Shown here: positions 1 to 8,000 of the stretch, piece after piece
Layout of the letters: each line of letters starts with the position of its first letter
Numbering within the stretch: position 1 is the stretch's first letter
DNA from: CAYPTY01 sp964413935
Lineage (GTDB): Bacteria; Bacteroidota; Rhodothermia; Balneolales; Balneolaceae
Direction: 5' to 3'
DNA length: 64,000 nt
Assembly (NCBI GenBank): GCA_964413935.1
Contig: CAYPTY010000006.1
Coordinates: 77,162 to 141,161, forward strand
The notes under the pieces: generated by a model
Database searches by the model: none
What the model was told of the DNA's origin: nothing
The model's input: only the letters and a program-made list of their open reading frames with translations
Made by a program: the position numbers and the translations under genes

Positions 1-600
1 GCCGATGAATGAGTTGAAGTAAGCCGGTCCAAATAAGGAGAAACCAAAGCCGAAGTTTGAAGCTCTTCCGAACTGATTAATTGGAATAAAACCATCGGCA
101 TACCATCTGCTGAACCACAGATTTTGATAAAGCCGGAAAGGAGTGGCATCAAAGTATCTCCATCCGTAGAGAGGATGTGCCCAGATAAAGGCGTCATTGC
201 TGCCTTCATCATAGCCATCATTGAAGCCATCGTTGTATCCCTCACGGTACTGGTCATAATACGGGGAGTTCGCACCGGTCAGATAGTGTTCGTTATAAAA
301 TTGTTCGGCTTCATAATCTTTGAAAAATACCGGAGGCATTTCTTCAGCATTCCCTTCATTGAGCTGTGCATCCGCATTCGGGCTTTGCACATCAGGCTGA
401 TAGGGTTTTGCCGTTTGTTCTTCCCCTTCCCAGTAATATCCTTCACGGGCTTCTTCCTCACCCTCCCAGGAATAGTAATCGGTTTCACTGGCAGGTTCTA
501 CAGGGTAATATTCTACTGTGCGTAGTGAGGTGTAGCATCCGGTTAAACTGAGGGAAATCAGTATTAGAAAAGCGATATGTGTACCAGTATGAATCTTCAT
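1..600 (-). CDS. Partial lipoprotein, function unknown (C-terminus beyond window)
   Basis: The frame is open from an ATG at 600 to the window edge, giving at least 200 residues without a stop. The N-terminus is a lipoprotein signal peptide: a short basic start, a hydrophobic stretch, and the lipobox LTGC with the modified cysteine at residue 22. After an acidic, Tyr/Glu-rich segment there is a Gly/Asn/Asp run (YNDGFNDGYDEGSNDA, about residues 122-137), then an aromatic region rich in Trp, Tyr and Phe. I do not recognise the family. It reads in the same direction as the two-component pair, 108 bases downstream of it, so it could be co-transcribed. Likely anchored in a cell-envelope membrane. 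The existence of the gene is well supported; its function is not. Confidence 0.75.
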   Translation of the reverse strand, partial: MKIHTGTHIAFLILISLSLTGCYTSLRTVEYYPVEPASETDYYSWEGEEEAREGYYWEGEEQTAKPYQPDVQSPNADAQLNEGNAEEMPPVFFKDYEAEQFYNEHYLTGANSPYYDQYREGYNDGFNDGYDEGSNDAFIWAHPLYGWRYFDATPFRLYQNLWFSRWYADGFIPINQFGRASNFGFGFSLFGPAYFNSFIG

Positions 601-708
601 GATGAACTCCGATGATGCTTTGTTTCCAATTTCTGCCCTTAAATTCAGTAAATCAATGTGCTTATTCTATCACATGATCATGTTAGCATAGGCAGTTACG
701 GCTGATCT

Positions 709-1344
709 TCAGATTTCGCCTCGCAATGATTTGGCGATTACCTCGGCTTTTGAATTAACATGCAGCTTTTTGTAGATGTTCCGGATATGCGCTCTGACCG
801 TATCAATGGAAATGTCGAAACGGTCCGCAATCATTTTATAACTGAGGCCATCTACCAGGCCATTTACAATATCCTGCTCCCGTGAGGTAAGGGTGGAGTT
901 TTCATCTTTTTTTGGTGTGGGCTTTTTGAAATGACTGATCACTTTTCGGGCAATCTGCGGCGACATGGGGGCCCCGCCATTCAGCAAATCCACAATAGAT
1001 TCTTTGATTTCAGGCAAAGAAGTATGCTTCAGCAGATAACCGCTGGCTCCGGCAACCAGAGAGTCGAAGATTTTATGAGAATCATGATAGACGGTGAGCA
1101 TTATGATTTCAACATCCGGGTATTTGCCTTTGATGACTTCCATTCCCTTGATACCCGACATTCCGGGAAGCTGAATATCCATAAGTATAATCTGAGGTCG
1201 GCTGTGTTTTTCCAGGTAATCCAGCATTTCTTCCACTGAATCGACGGCAACCGGACATTCCATATCGTCTTGCATATCCAGGTAACGCTGTATCAGATCC
1301 CTGATTTTCTTGTTGTCTTCAACAATGCCGATTACTGCTTTCAT
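709..1344 (-). CDS. NarL/FixJ-family response regulator
   Basis: A 211-residue two-component response regulator. The receiver domain (about 1-125) has the acidic pair E9/D10, the likely phosphorylated aspartate D56 in ILMDIQLPG, and the conserved Thr and Lys (MLTVY, LLKHTSLPEI). The C-terminal 60 residues form a LuxR-type helix-turn-helix (TSREQDIVNGLVDGLSYKMI). Its start codon overlaps the stop of the upstream sensor kinase gene (the four bases at 1341-1344), so the two are translationally coupled and form a cognate pair. It should bind DNA as a phosphorylated dimer. Targets cannot be read from the window. Confidence 0.93.
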   Translation of the reverse strand: MKAVIGIVEDNKKIRDLIQRYLDMQDDMECPVAVDSVEEMLDYLEKHSRPQIILMDIQLPGMSGIKGMEVIKGKYPDVEIIMLTVYHDSHKIFDSLVAGASGYLLKHTSLPEIKESIVDLLNGGAPMSPQIARKVISHFKKPTPKKDENSTLTSREQDIVNGLVDGLSYKMIADRFDISIDTVRAHIRNIYKKLHVNSKAEVIAKSLRGEI

Positions 1345-4247
1345 AATTCTGCTCTCATGTTTTTGGGATTTATCTCACCTTCTACCACAATGGTGAATCC
1401 ATTCGAGTTCATAATATCGAAGTTTGCACCAATTCGATGCGCTCGCATTTCCATGTTACGCAATCCATGGCCGGTTTTCTTAATCCCGTTTTTGGATGAA
1501 CCATTGTCACGGATCAGGAAGCGGAAAGTTGAGTTGTCTGATTTCAGTTCGATGTCGACCCGGTCCCCATTGGAGTATTTGGCGATGTTATTGGCCGCCT
1601 CTTTGAAGATCAGATAGAGGTTTTCTTTCAGCTCAACCGGCAGTTTATGATCCATGTTGAGGTCGTCAAAGTTATAATTCACCCTCATGTTTTTGGATTC
1701 CAGTACATGATTGATGTAATCCTGCATGCGATCGGTCAGGTCTCCGAGGGTGTCGTTGCGAGCATCAATCGACCAGACTATATCATCCAGGGCATTTACG
1801 ATATGCCGGCTCTGCCTGCCGATCTGTTGCAGTGACTTCTTAATGTCTTTGTCGATGTCGGTGGCCTGTAAGAAATCGGATTGAAGTGCAATCTCCGTGA
1901 GACTGGCACCCACATCATCGTGCAGGTCACTGGCAATGCGAACCCGCATTCGTTCGATGTCTACCATTTTGCTCACGCGCCAGTAATCGTACAGCAAAAA
2001 GATGATGGCTCCAAGAATCACCACATTCAGCACAATAAACCACCACTGCTGCCAGAAGGGGGCATTGATCCTAAAACTGACGGATGCCCGGTTTTCGCTC
2101 CAGAGCCCGTCAGCGTTTCTGGCACGCACTTCAAACTTATAATCTCCGGCCGGCAATGACGGATATTTGGCATTGCGATCCAGCGTGGTCTGCCAGTCCG
2201 GATCTATCCCTTTAATCCGATATTCATAGGTAATTTGCTCTGGTGCTGCGTAGTCAAGTCCTACAAAATCCACCTCGATGAAGGAGCGGTTATGAGAGAA
2301 ACTGAGCAGTGATCCCAGATCATATTCCTGCCCTGAAGAGCGAATACCGGTGATATAAACTTCCGGCCGACTTGGTTTTTTTCGAAAACGATCCGGATAA
2401 AAAATACTGAGTCCGTCTACGGTACCCATCCACAGTCTTCCGTTACTGTCCTCAAAAATGGCACCCGTGTTGAGTTCGTTACCGATGAGTCCTTCCTCTT
2501 TTCGGATCACCCGAATGCCATCCAGGTTTCTCATTTCACCCTGTTTGAAGTCCTCGTAATTGAGACGAAGCACCCCGTCATTGGTCCCAATCCAGAAATG
2601 CCCGTCCCGGGTCTGGTATACAAAATAGCTTACGGTATTGGGGAGGCCATCCTGCTCTGTGAGAACATCAAACTCGCCGTTCTTGAGTCTTGCAACACCT
2701 CCAAAGGTTGAGAACCAGATGGCAGAATCCTGTGCTACAATAGCATGGATCACCCCGTTGTTGGGTAATCCATCTTCAACGCGAAGTGTCTGAAAGCTTT
2801 CACCATCAAATTTACTTACCCCGCCATAGGTGGCAAACCAGATATTGCCTTCCGGATCCTCAACAGCCTCCATAACGGTGTTACTGCCCAGTCCATCCGT
2901 TTCTGTGTACTGCGTGTAGGAATCTCCATCGTATAAAACCGCTCCTTCTCCATAGGTTGAGTACCATACCTCTCCTTTTGAGGTTTCCAGAATTCCACGG
3001 ATTTTGCGATACGGAAAATCATTTTCACCCTGAGAATAGATCTTATCATTTCGAACCAGCCCGATTCCGGATCGGCTTCCCAGCCAGATTTCATCATTCC
3101 GGAAGCGGGATAAAACATAAACACGATTATCCTCAAGGCCATCGTCCTGATTATATAATCGGAAAGCTTCGCCATCAAAACGCATAAGGCCCCCACCATA
3201 GGTGGCAATCCACATATGATTGTGGCGGTCTTCCTGAAGTGCCGTTACCAGGTTATTGGAGAGTCCTTCCTCCACTGCATAATTTTCAAAATAATTGCCG
3301 GTGAACAGGTTTACGCCACCCCCGAGCGTGCCGATCCAGATATTGCCGGATGCATCATGATAGACGTCGTGAATCAGATTGTTGGCCAGCCCGTTCTGAA
3401 CCGTATAATTCATGAACTCGAAGGTATCCTCATCCATATTCACAGAACTCAATCCCTCTTCCGTTCCTACCCAGATTGTTCCAAAATCATCCATTTGTAG
3501 ACTGCTGACCCGGTTATTGACCAATCCATCCTTCTGTTGTATCACACGGAATCTGCCATTTCTAAACATGGCCAGGCCATTGCGGCTGCCCACCCAAAGC
3601 CTTTGTTTGCTTTCATCAAAATAAAGAGCCCTGAGTCTGTTCTCGGGCAGGCCATCTTCCATTCGGTAGGTCCTGAAATCTCCGTTATTAAGTGAGGAAA
3701 GTCCGTTTCTGGTTGCAAACCAGAGTACTTGATTGTTATCCTCGGTGATTGCCCGCACTTGGTCACCGGCCAGCCCATTGTTTTCTGTGTACTGTATGAG
3801 CCGACCTTCGGTGGTCATCATCCAGACTCCGCCTCCATCGGTTCCAATCCATAAATCGCCATTGGAATCTTCAAAAAAGGTATTGATTACCTGCCCGGAT
3901 AGTGGATCAAAGATTTCATCATAATAGACACTGTCATCCACAATGTAATTGATGCCTCTGCCGGTACCGATCCAGATACGATCGCGGGAATCGCGGTACA
4001 GGGCGTATACTTTGTTGTCCTGCAAGCCAGAATCCTGATAGTAGTTTTCAAACTCGTAACCGTTGAACTTATTAAGGCCATAGCCAGTGGCAAGCCAGAT
4101 AAAACCATCTTTATCCTGAACGATATCATTGACCACCGATTCGCTCAGACCGTTCTCAATGGAGTAGGCTCGGAAAGGGTATTTCTGGGCATGTGCAGAC
4201 TGTAATCCCAGAATAATCAGCAGAATGAGGAGGCAAAATCTTTGCAT
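1341..4247 (-). CDS. Two-component beta-propeller sensor histidine kinase (HisKA_3)
   Basis: A 968-residue membrane sensor kinase. A signal peptide is followed by many Reg_prop repeats (recurring NGL..N.V, G.IW.GT and FDG motifs, to about residue 620) that should form two seven-bladed propellers, then a Y_Y_Y-type immunoglobulin-like domain, one membrane span at about 730-756, a HisKA_3 domain with the likely phospho-acceptor H776 in SDLHDDVGASL, and a HATPase domain with an N box (EAANNIAKYS) and G boxes (RDNGSS, GHGLRNM). This is the periplasmic architecture of Bacteroidota hybrid two-component systems that sense extracellular compounds. Here, however, the receiver and DNA-binding parts are a separate protein encoded by the overlapping downstream gene. 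Ligand unknown. Confidence 0.93.
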   Translation of the reverse strand: MQRFCLLILLIILGLQSAHAQKYPFRAYSIENGLSESVVNDIVQDKDGFIWLATGYGLNKFNGYEFENYYQDSGLQDNKVYALYRDSRDRIWIGTGRGINYIVDDSVYYDEIFDPLSGQVINTFFEDSNGDLWIGTDGGGVWMMTTEGRLIQYTENNGLAGDQVRAITEDNNQVLWFATRNGLSSLNNGDFRTYRMEDGLPENRLRALYFDESKQRLWVGSRNGLAMFRNGRFRVIQQKDGLVNNRVSSLQMDDFGTIWVGTEEGLSSVNMDEDTFEFMNYTVQNGLANNLIHDVYHDASGNIWIGTLGGGVNLFTGNYFENYAVEEGLSNNLVTALQEDRHNHMWIATYGGGLMRFDGEAFRLYNQDDGLEDNRVYVLSRFRNDEIWLGSRSGIGLVRNDKIYSQGENDFPYRKIRGILETSKGEVWYSTYGEGAVLYDGDSYTQYTETDGLGSNTVMEAVEDPEGNIWFATYGGVSKFDGESFQTLRVEDGLPNNGVIHAIVAQDSAIWFSTFGGVARLKNGEFDVLTEQDGLPNTVSYFVYQTRDGHFWIGTNDGVLRLNYEDFKQGEMRNLDGIRVIRKEEGLIGNELNTGAIFEDSNGRLWMGTVDGLSIFYPDRFRKKPSRPEVYITGIRSSGQEYDLGSLLSFSHNRSFIEVDFVGLDYAAPEQITYEYRIKGIDPDWQTTLDRNAKYPSLPAGDYKFEVRARNADGLWSENRASVSFRINAPFWQQWWFIVLNVVILGAIIFLLYDYWRVSKMVDIERMRVRIASDLHDDVGASLTEIALQSDFLQATDIDKDIKKSLQQIGRQSRHIVNALDDIVWSIDARNDTLGDLTDRMQDYINHVLESKNMRVNYNFDDLNMDHKLPVELKENLYLIFKEAANNIAKYSNGDRVDIELKSDNSTFRFLIRDNGSSKNGIKKTGHGLRNMEMRAHRIGANFDIMNSNGFTIVVEGEINPKNMRAEL

Positions 4248-4296
4248 AGGCGCATTTTAATCAAGAAACGGCGGAAAGCAAAGATTAGTGGATGAT

Positions 4297-4331
4297 ATAA
4301 AAAAAGCCACCAGCTGATTGCGGGTGGCTTT
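4297..4331 (-). terminator. Rho-independent terminator after rpoD
   Basis: A 9-bp perfect stem (AAAGCCACC/GGTGGCTTT at 4303-4311 and 4323-4331) with an 11-base loop is followed, read on the minus strand, by a run of T (4297-4302). It lies six bases past the rpoD stop codon and also sits just upstream of the sensor kinase gene, so it separates the two units. Confidence 0.85.
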
Positions 4332-4336
4332 GGAAT

Positions 4337-5191
4337 TTATCCCAGATAAGCTCTGAGTGCAGCGCTTCGGTTATGATGCCTTAGCTTTCTCAGTGCTTTT
4401 TCCTTTATCTGACGAACCCGTTCACGGGTGAGATCAAATCGTTCTCCGATTTCCTCAAGCGTGAGGGAGTGTTCTCTCCCGATCCCGAAATAGAGCCGGA
4501 TCACTTCCGCTTCCCGCTTGGTGAGCTTAGAAAGTGCACGTTCGATTTCAACCTTAAGAGACTCACCCATGAGGTCGTTATCTGGGTTAGGAATCTCTTC
4601 GTTTTCGAGTACGTCCAGCAGACGGTTGTCTTCACCCTGAGCGAAGGGAGCGTCAACTGAAAGGTGTCGGCCTGAAATCTTGAGGGTATCGGCTACTTCG
4701 CCGACCGTCATTTCCAGGCTTTCTGCCAATTCGTGAGCTGATGGAATACGTTCGTACTCCTGTTCCAGCTTAGAAAGTTCTTTCCCGATTTTGTTAAGGG
4801 CACCTACCCGGTTAAGGGGCAGACGTACAATACGGCTCTGTTCAGCCAGAGCCTGTAAGATGGATTGTCTAATCCACCATACCGCATAGGAAATGAATTT
4901 AAATCCGCGGGTCTCATCGAATCGCTTGGCCGCTTTAATCAGGCCCAGATTACCCTCATTGATCAGATCGCCGAGAGATAAACCTTGATTCTGGTACTGT
5001 TTTGCAACCGAAACCACAAAGCGCAGATTGGCTTTGGTCAGGTCTTCAAGGGCTCGCTGACTCCCCTTCTGGATTTCTTTAGCCAGACGGACTTCGTCCT
5101 CTGGCGTAATTAATTTCTCTTTTCCAATTTCATGCAGATATCTATCGAGTGATTCAGATTCACGCGTAGAAATACCGGAACTCTTTGCCAC
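4337..5191 (-). CDS. rpoD: RNA polymerase primary sigma factor (RpoD/SigA)
   Basis: A 284-residue sigma-70 protein that directs RNA polymerase to housekeeping promoters. Region 1.2 starts near residue 15 (LDRYLHEIGKEKLIT). Region 2 contains NLRFVVSVAKQYQNQGL and the -10-recognition and melting helix KFISYAVWWIRQSI. Region 3 follows, and region 4 has the -35 reading helix-turn-helix (LTLEEIGERFDLTRERVRQI). Region 1.1 and the large non-conserved insert of proteobacterial RpoD are absent, as is normal in Bacteroidota, whose primary sigma reads the unusual TTTG/TAnnTTTG promoters. Candidates for such promoters occur in this window. A terminator follows directly. The 163 bases upstream, before phosphopentomutase, hold the promoter region, but I could not pick out clear elements. 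Confidence 0.97.
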   Translation of the reverse strand: MAKSSGISTRESESLDRYLHEIGKEKLITPEDEVRLAKEIQKGSQRALEDLTKANLRFVVSVAKQYQNQGLSLGDLINEGNLGLIKAAKRFDETRGFKFISYAVWWIRQSILQALAEQSRIVRLPLNRVGALNKIGKELSKLEQEYERIPSAHELAESLEMTVGEVADTLKISGRHLSVDAPFAQGEDNRLLDVLENEEIPNPDNDLMGESLKVEIERALSKLTKREAEVIRLYFGIGREHSLTLEEIGERFDLTRERVRQIKEKALRKLRHHNRSAALRAYLG

Positions 5192-5354
5192 AGGCTAGTG
5201 AAATTTTATTTATGGATTGATCGATAACGATAAGAAGTGCGCAGATGATATTTGGTATTAAGCTGATTCGGTTCAAGCTTCTGATTGCAACCCACGCTTC
5301 TTGATGTAAGCAAAATAGAATGTAATATACAACTATTTAAACCAAAATTTAAGC

Positions 5355-6533
5355 TCAGTTTTTAAGCTCTTTTATCAGAAATGATTTACCGGGTAAGTTA
5401 TTGTGCAAGCCAAAACCCACCGCAATACTTTTGGCTACATCGAAAAAACCTTTTCGGGTCCCCAGATCTGTTGATTCAGCTGCATCAGCAGGGAAAAGCA
5501 GTAAGGGCACAAACTCACGGGAGTGATCGGTACTTGTGGCACAAGGGTCGTTTCCATGATCACCGGCTATGATCAGGATGTCATCCTCCTTCATTTTACT
5601 CACGATAGCCGGAATAGCACGGTCAAATTCCTGCAGGCTTCGTGCATAGCCTTCAGGATCCAGTCGGTGACCATAAAGCTGGTCAGTATCGATCAGGTTC
5701 ACGAAAATAAAGCTGTTATGCGCGGCCGACATCAAACTTAACAGTTGAGCGATGCCTTCAGCATTGCTCTTTGTTTTACGATACTGGGTGAAACCCTGCC
5801 CTGCAAAAAGATCGATAACCTTCCCGATCGAATAGGTCTTCACCCCCTCTTGATTCAAGAGGCTGAGCAGATTCGGTTCGGGTGGAACCGCCGAAAAGTC
5901 CTTACGATCTGCATTCAATCGTTCGAATGTACCCGGCTTTCCGGTAAATGGCCGGGCAATCACCCTGCCAACTAAGTGTTCTCCGATTAGAATTTCTTCT
6001 CTGGCCAGTCGACACCATTCATAAAGTTGCTCAACCGGTGCTACTGTTTTATGGCAGGCAACCTGAAACACGCTGTCGGAAGAAGTGTAAACAATGGGTG
6101 CTCCGTTTTGTAGATGTTCCTCGCCGAAATCTTCTATTACTTTTGTTCCCGATATGGGGCGATTGCATAATACTTTTGAGGAACCGGTCAACTTTGCAAA
6201 AGCATCCGTTACTTTATCAGGAAACCCATCCGGATAGGTCGGAAATGCCTGTTCCAGTCTAATACCCGCCAGTTCCCAGTGTCCCGTCGTGGAATCCTTC
6301 CCCGGTGAAACCTCCCGCATCTTGCCGGTTGCTGCAACCGGGTGATTTTCTGAAGCTACGCTTTCAAGGGCTATGACATTTCCGAGCCCCATTTTCTGGA
6401 AATTTGGCAGCTGGCAACCTGTTTCTGCACAAACGTGGCCTAGCGTATTTGCCTCTTCATCCCCATATAGATGACTGTCTTCCTGGGCACCCACTCCTAG
6501 GCCGTCAATTACAATGAGATAGCAGTTAGCCAT
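5355..6533 (-). CDS. deoB: Phosphopentomutase
   Basis: A 392-residue DeoB, which interconverts ribose/deoxyribose 1-phosphate and 5-phosphate in nucleoside salvage. The alkaline-phosphatase-superfamily metal motifs are visible: DGLGVGA at the N-terminus, the phospho-acceptor region GKDSTTGHWE, DTDQLYGHR, and the C-terminal IIAGDHGNDP with DHSREFVPLL. Length matches the family (about 390-410). The ATG at 6533 lies six bases after the stop of the upstream gene, so it is the third gene of an operon with pepF and an unknown protein. Cytoplasmic; assignment secure. Confidence 0.96.
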   Translation of the reverse strand: MANCYLIVIDGLGVGAQEDSHLYGDEEANTLGHVCAETGCQLPNFQKMGLGNVIALESVASENHPVAATGKMREVSPGKDSTTGHWELAGIRLEQAFPTYPDGFPDKVTDAFAKLTGSSKVLCNRPISGTKVIEDFGEEHLQNGAPIVYTSSDSVFQVACHKTVAPVEQLYEWCRLAREEILIGEHLVGRVIARPFTGKPGTFERLNADRKDFSAVPPEPNLLSLLNQEGVKTYSIGKVIDLFAGQGFTQYRKTKSNAEGIAQLLSLMSAAHNSFIFVNLIDTDQLYGHRLDPEGYARSLQEFDRAIPAIVSKMKEDDILIIAGDHGNDPCATSTDHSREFVPLLLFPADAAESTDLGTRKGFFDVAKSIAVGFGLHNNLPGKSFLIKELKN

Positions 6534-6539
6534 GAGCTA

Positions 6540-7994
6540 TTAAATCAGGACATATTGCTCGTCATCACTCTTGACCGCTTCGTTCAACCCTTTCTTTGCT
6601 GCGGTCAGTACGGAATGGCTGTCGGAATAAAGCTGAGGGTCCAGGCGAGTGTAACCGGTTTTAAACGCGATGTCGATTTCTTTCCCGTTGCTGAGTTCGA
6701 ATCCTCCCCCAACCCGGGCATTTGCAGAAGTGAGCCAGTGTTCAACCGCATCCGGAGCGGTACTTTGGATGAGATAGGCGTAAATATAGTCCGAATGAAA
6801 GCCGATCAGGCCATTGGTATTGTGGTCTGAAGGATTGATCAGGGCTATGACATCCCGCTGCATTGTATGCAGTTCCTCAAGTCGCAATTTGGTTCTCAGT
6901 TTTGACAAATCTGCAGGAGTGATGAGTCCAAACCAGGTGTGCAGGTCAGGCCGATGCATCTCAAGTTCATTTTCGATGGCTTTTTCCCATAAATCCGGTA
7001 TAAAAGCACCGTATTCATTGGTCAGCATGTCGCCATCTCCGTTTTTTTCTGAGCTTTGAATATTCAGGGCTGCTACCCGAACCAGATTGGCTATTTTGTG
7101 CTTTATGGCTTCATTAAAAACCAGCGGATCTTCATCAAAAACCAGGAAAAGTCCCTGCCTTCGTGAATGCACCAGTACAGGAACAGCAATGGATGCTCCT
7201 TCGGTACGCTGCTCCCTGGACGACAACCGTTTGGGAGTATGATTAAAATGCATGCTGAAAACGGCTTCGCCTTTTTCCAGTGCCTGATAGGCCAGGCTTT
7301 TCTCCTCCAGTGGCAAGCCCAATGGCATGGCTTGTATGTCGCCGGGTTGAGTAAAAACGGTATTCCAGCTCTCTCCGCCCTTGGCAATAAACTGAATGGT
7401 GGAAGAGGGCACAATCTTCCGGCAGTGCTCCATCACTTTTTGAATCAGTTCCACCTTATGCATTTTGTAATCATAAGCCTGCAGCATGTCCTCATAACTT
7501 TCCCAGCGTTTCTGTACTTCATCCAGATCAACCAGTTCCAGATAGGTATTCAGTACATTGGCGATGGCATTGTTATAAGCCAGGATACTTTCCAGGATTT
7601 GCTCCATCACCAGTGGTTTTTCCGTCTCAATCACCGTTAAGGCTACGGTTTCACCCTTATTAAGAAAGGGGATTACGATGGATTGTTTCACCGGGATGAA
7701 ATCGAAATAATGCTTCAGCTTTTCTTTGGGGACATCTACCCCAACTTCCAGGGTAAGCGGTTCGGATATGTCCTTGTATGCATCCAGGTAAAACTGATCG
7801 AACTGAATGCGATCGGCGAAAATCACATTGGGTGCAAGCGTGGAATCGGCTTCCCAAACAAACTGCTCCCGTTGCTTATTCACCCAAACCAGATAGGTGG
7901 TATCGGCTCCGGTTGAAGTTCGGATCAGGTAAACCAGATCCTGTAAGATGTGTTTAAATTCCCGTAGTGCTTTGTCGTGTCGTTCTGAACCCAT
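6540..7994 (-). CDS. Uncharacterised protein, possible GAF-like sensory folds
   Basis: A 484-residue soluble protein with no signal peptide and no membrane span. I do not recognise a named family. Two segments (about 15-150 and 180-320) have alternating hydrophobic strands and phrases such as SIVIPFLNKGETVALTVIE and SIAVPVLVHSRRQGLFLVF, which resemble GAF domains. The last 150 residues are unlike anything I can place. No catalytic kinase, cyclase or phosphodiesterase motif (HisKA, GGDEF, EAL, HD) is visible. It lies between pepF and deoB with six-base gaps on both sides, so it is co-expressed with a peptidase and a nucleoside-salvage enzyme; this gives no firm hint of role. Confidence 0.72.
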   Translation of the reverse strand: MGSERHDKALREFKHILQDLVYLIRTSTGADTTYLVWVNKQREQFVWEADSTLAPNVIFADRIQFDQFYLDAYKDISEPLTLEVGVDVPKEKLKHYFDFIPVKQSIVIPFLNKGETVALTVIETEKPLVMEQILESILAYNNAIANVLNTYLELVDLDEVQKRWESYEDMLQAYDYKMHKVELIQKVMEHCRKIVPSSTIQFIAKGGESWNTVFTQPGDIQAMPLGLPLEEKSLAYQALEKGEAVFSMHFNHTPKRLSSREQRTEGASIAVPVLVHSRRQGLFLVFDEDPLVFNEAIKHKIANLVRVAALNIQSSEKNGDGDMLTNEYGAFIPDLWEKAIENELEMHRPDLHTWFGLITPADLSKLRTKLRLEELHTMQRDVIALINPSDHNTNGLIGFHSDYIYAYLIQSTAPDAVEHWLTSANARVGGGFELSNGKEIDIAFKTGYTRLDPQLYSDSHSVLTAAKKGLNEAVKSDDEQYVLI

Positions 7995-8000
7995 GCCGCC

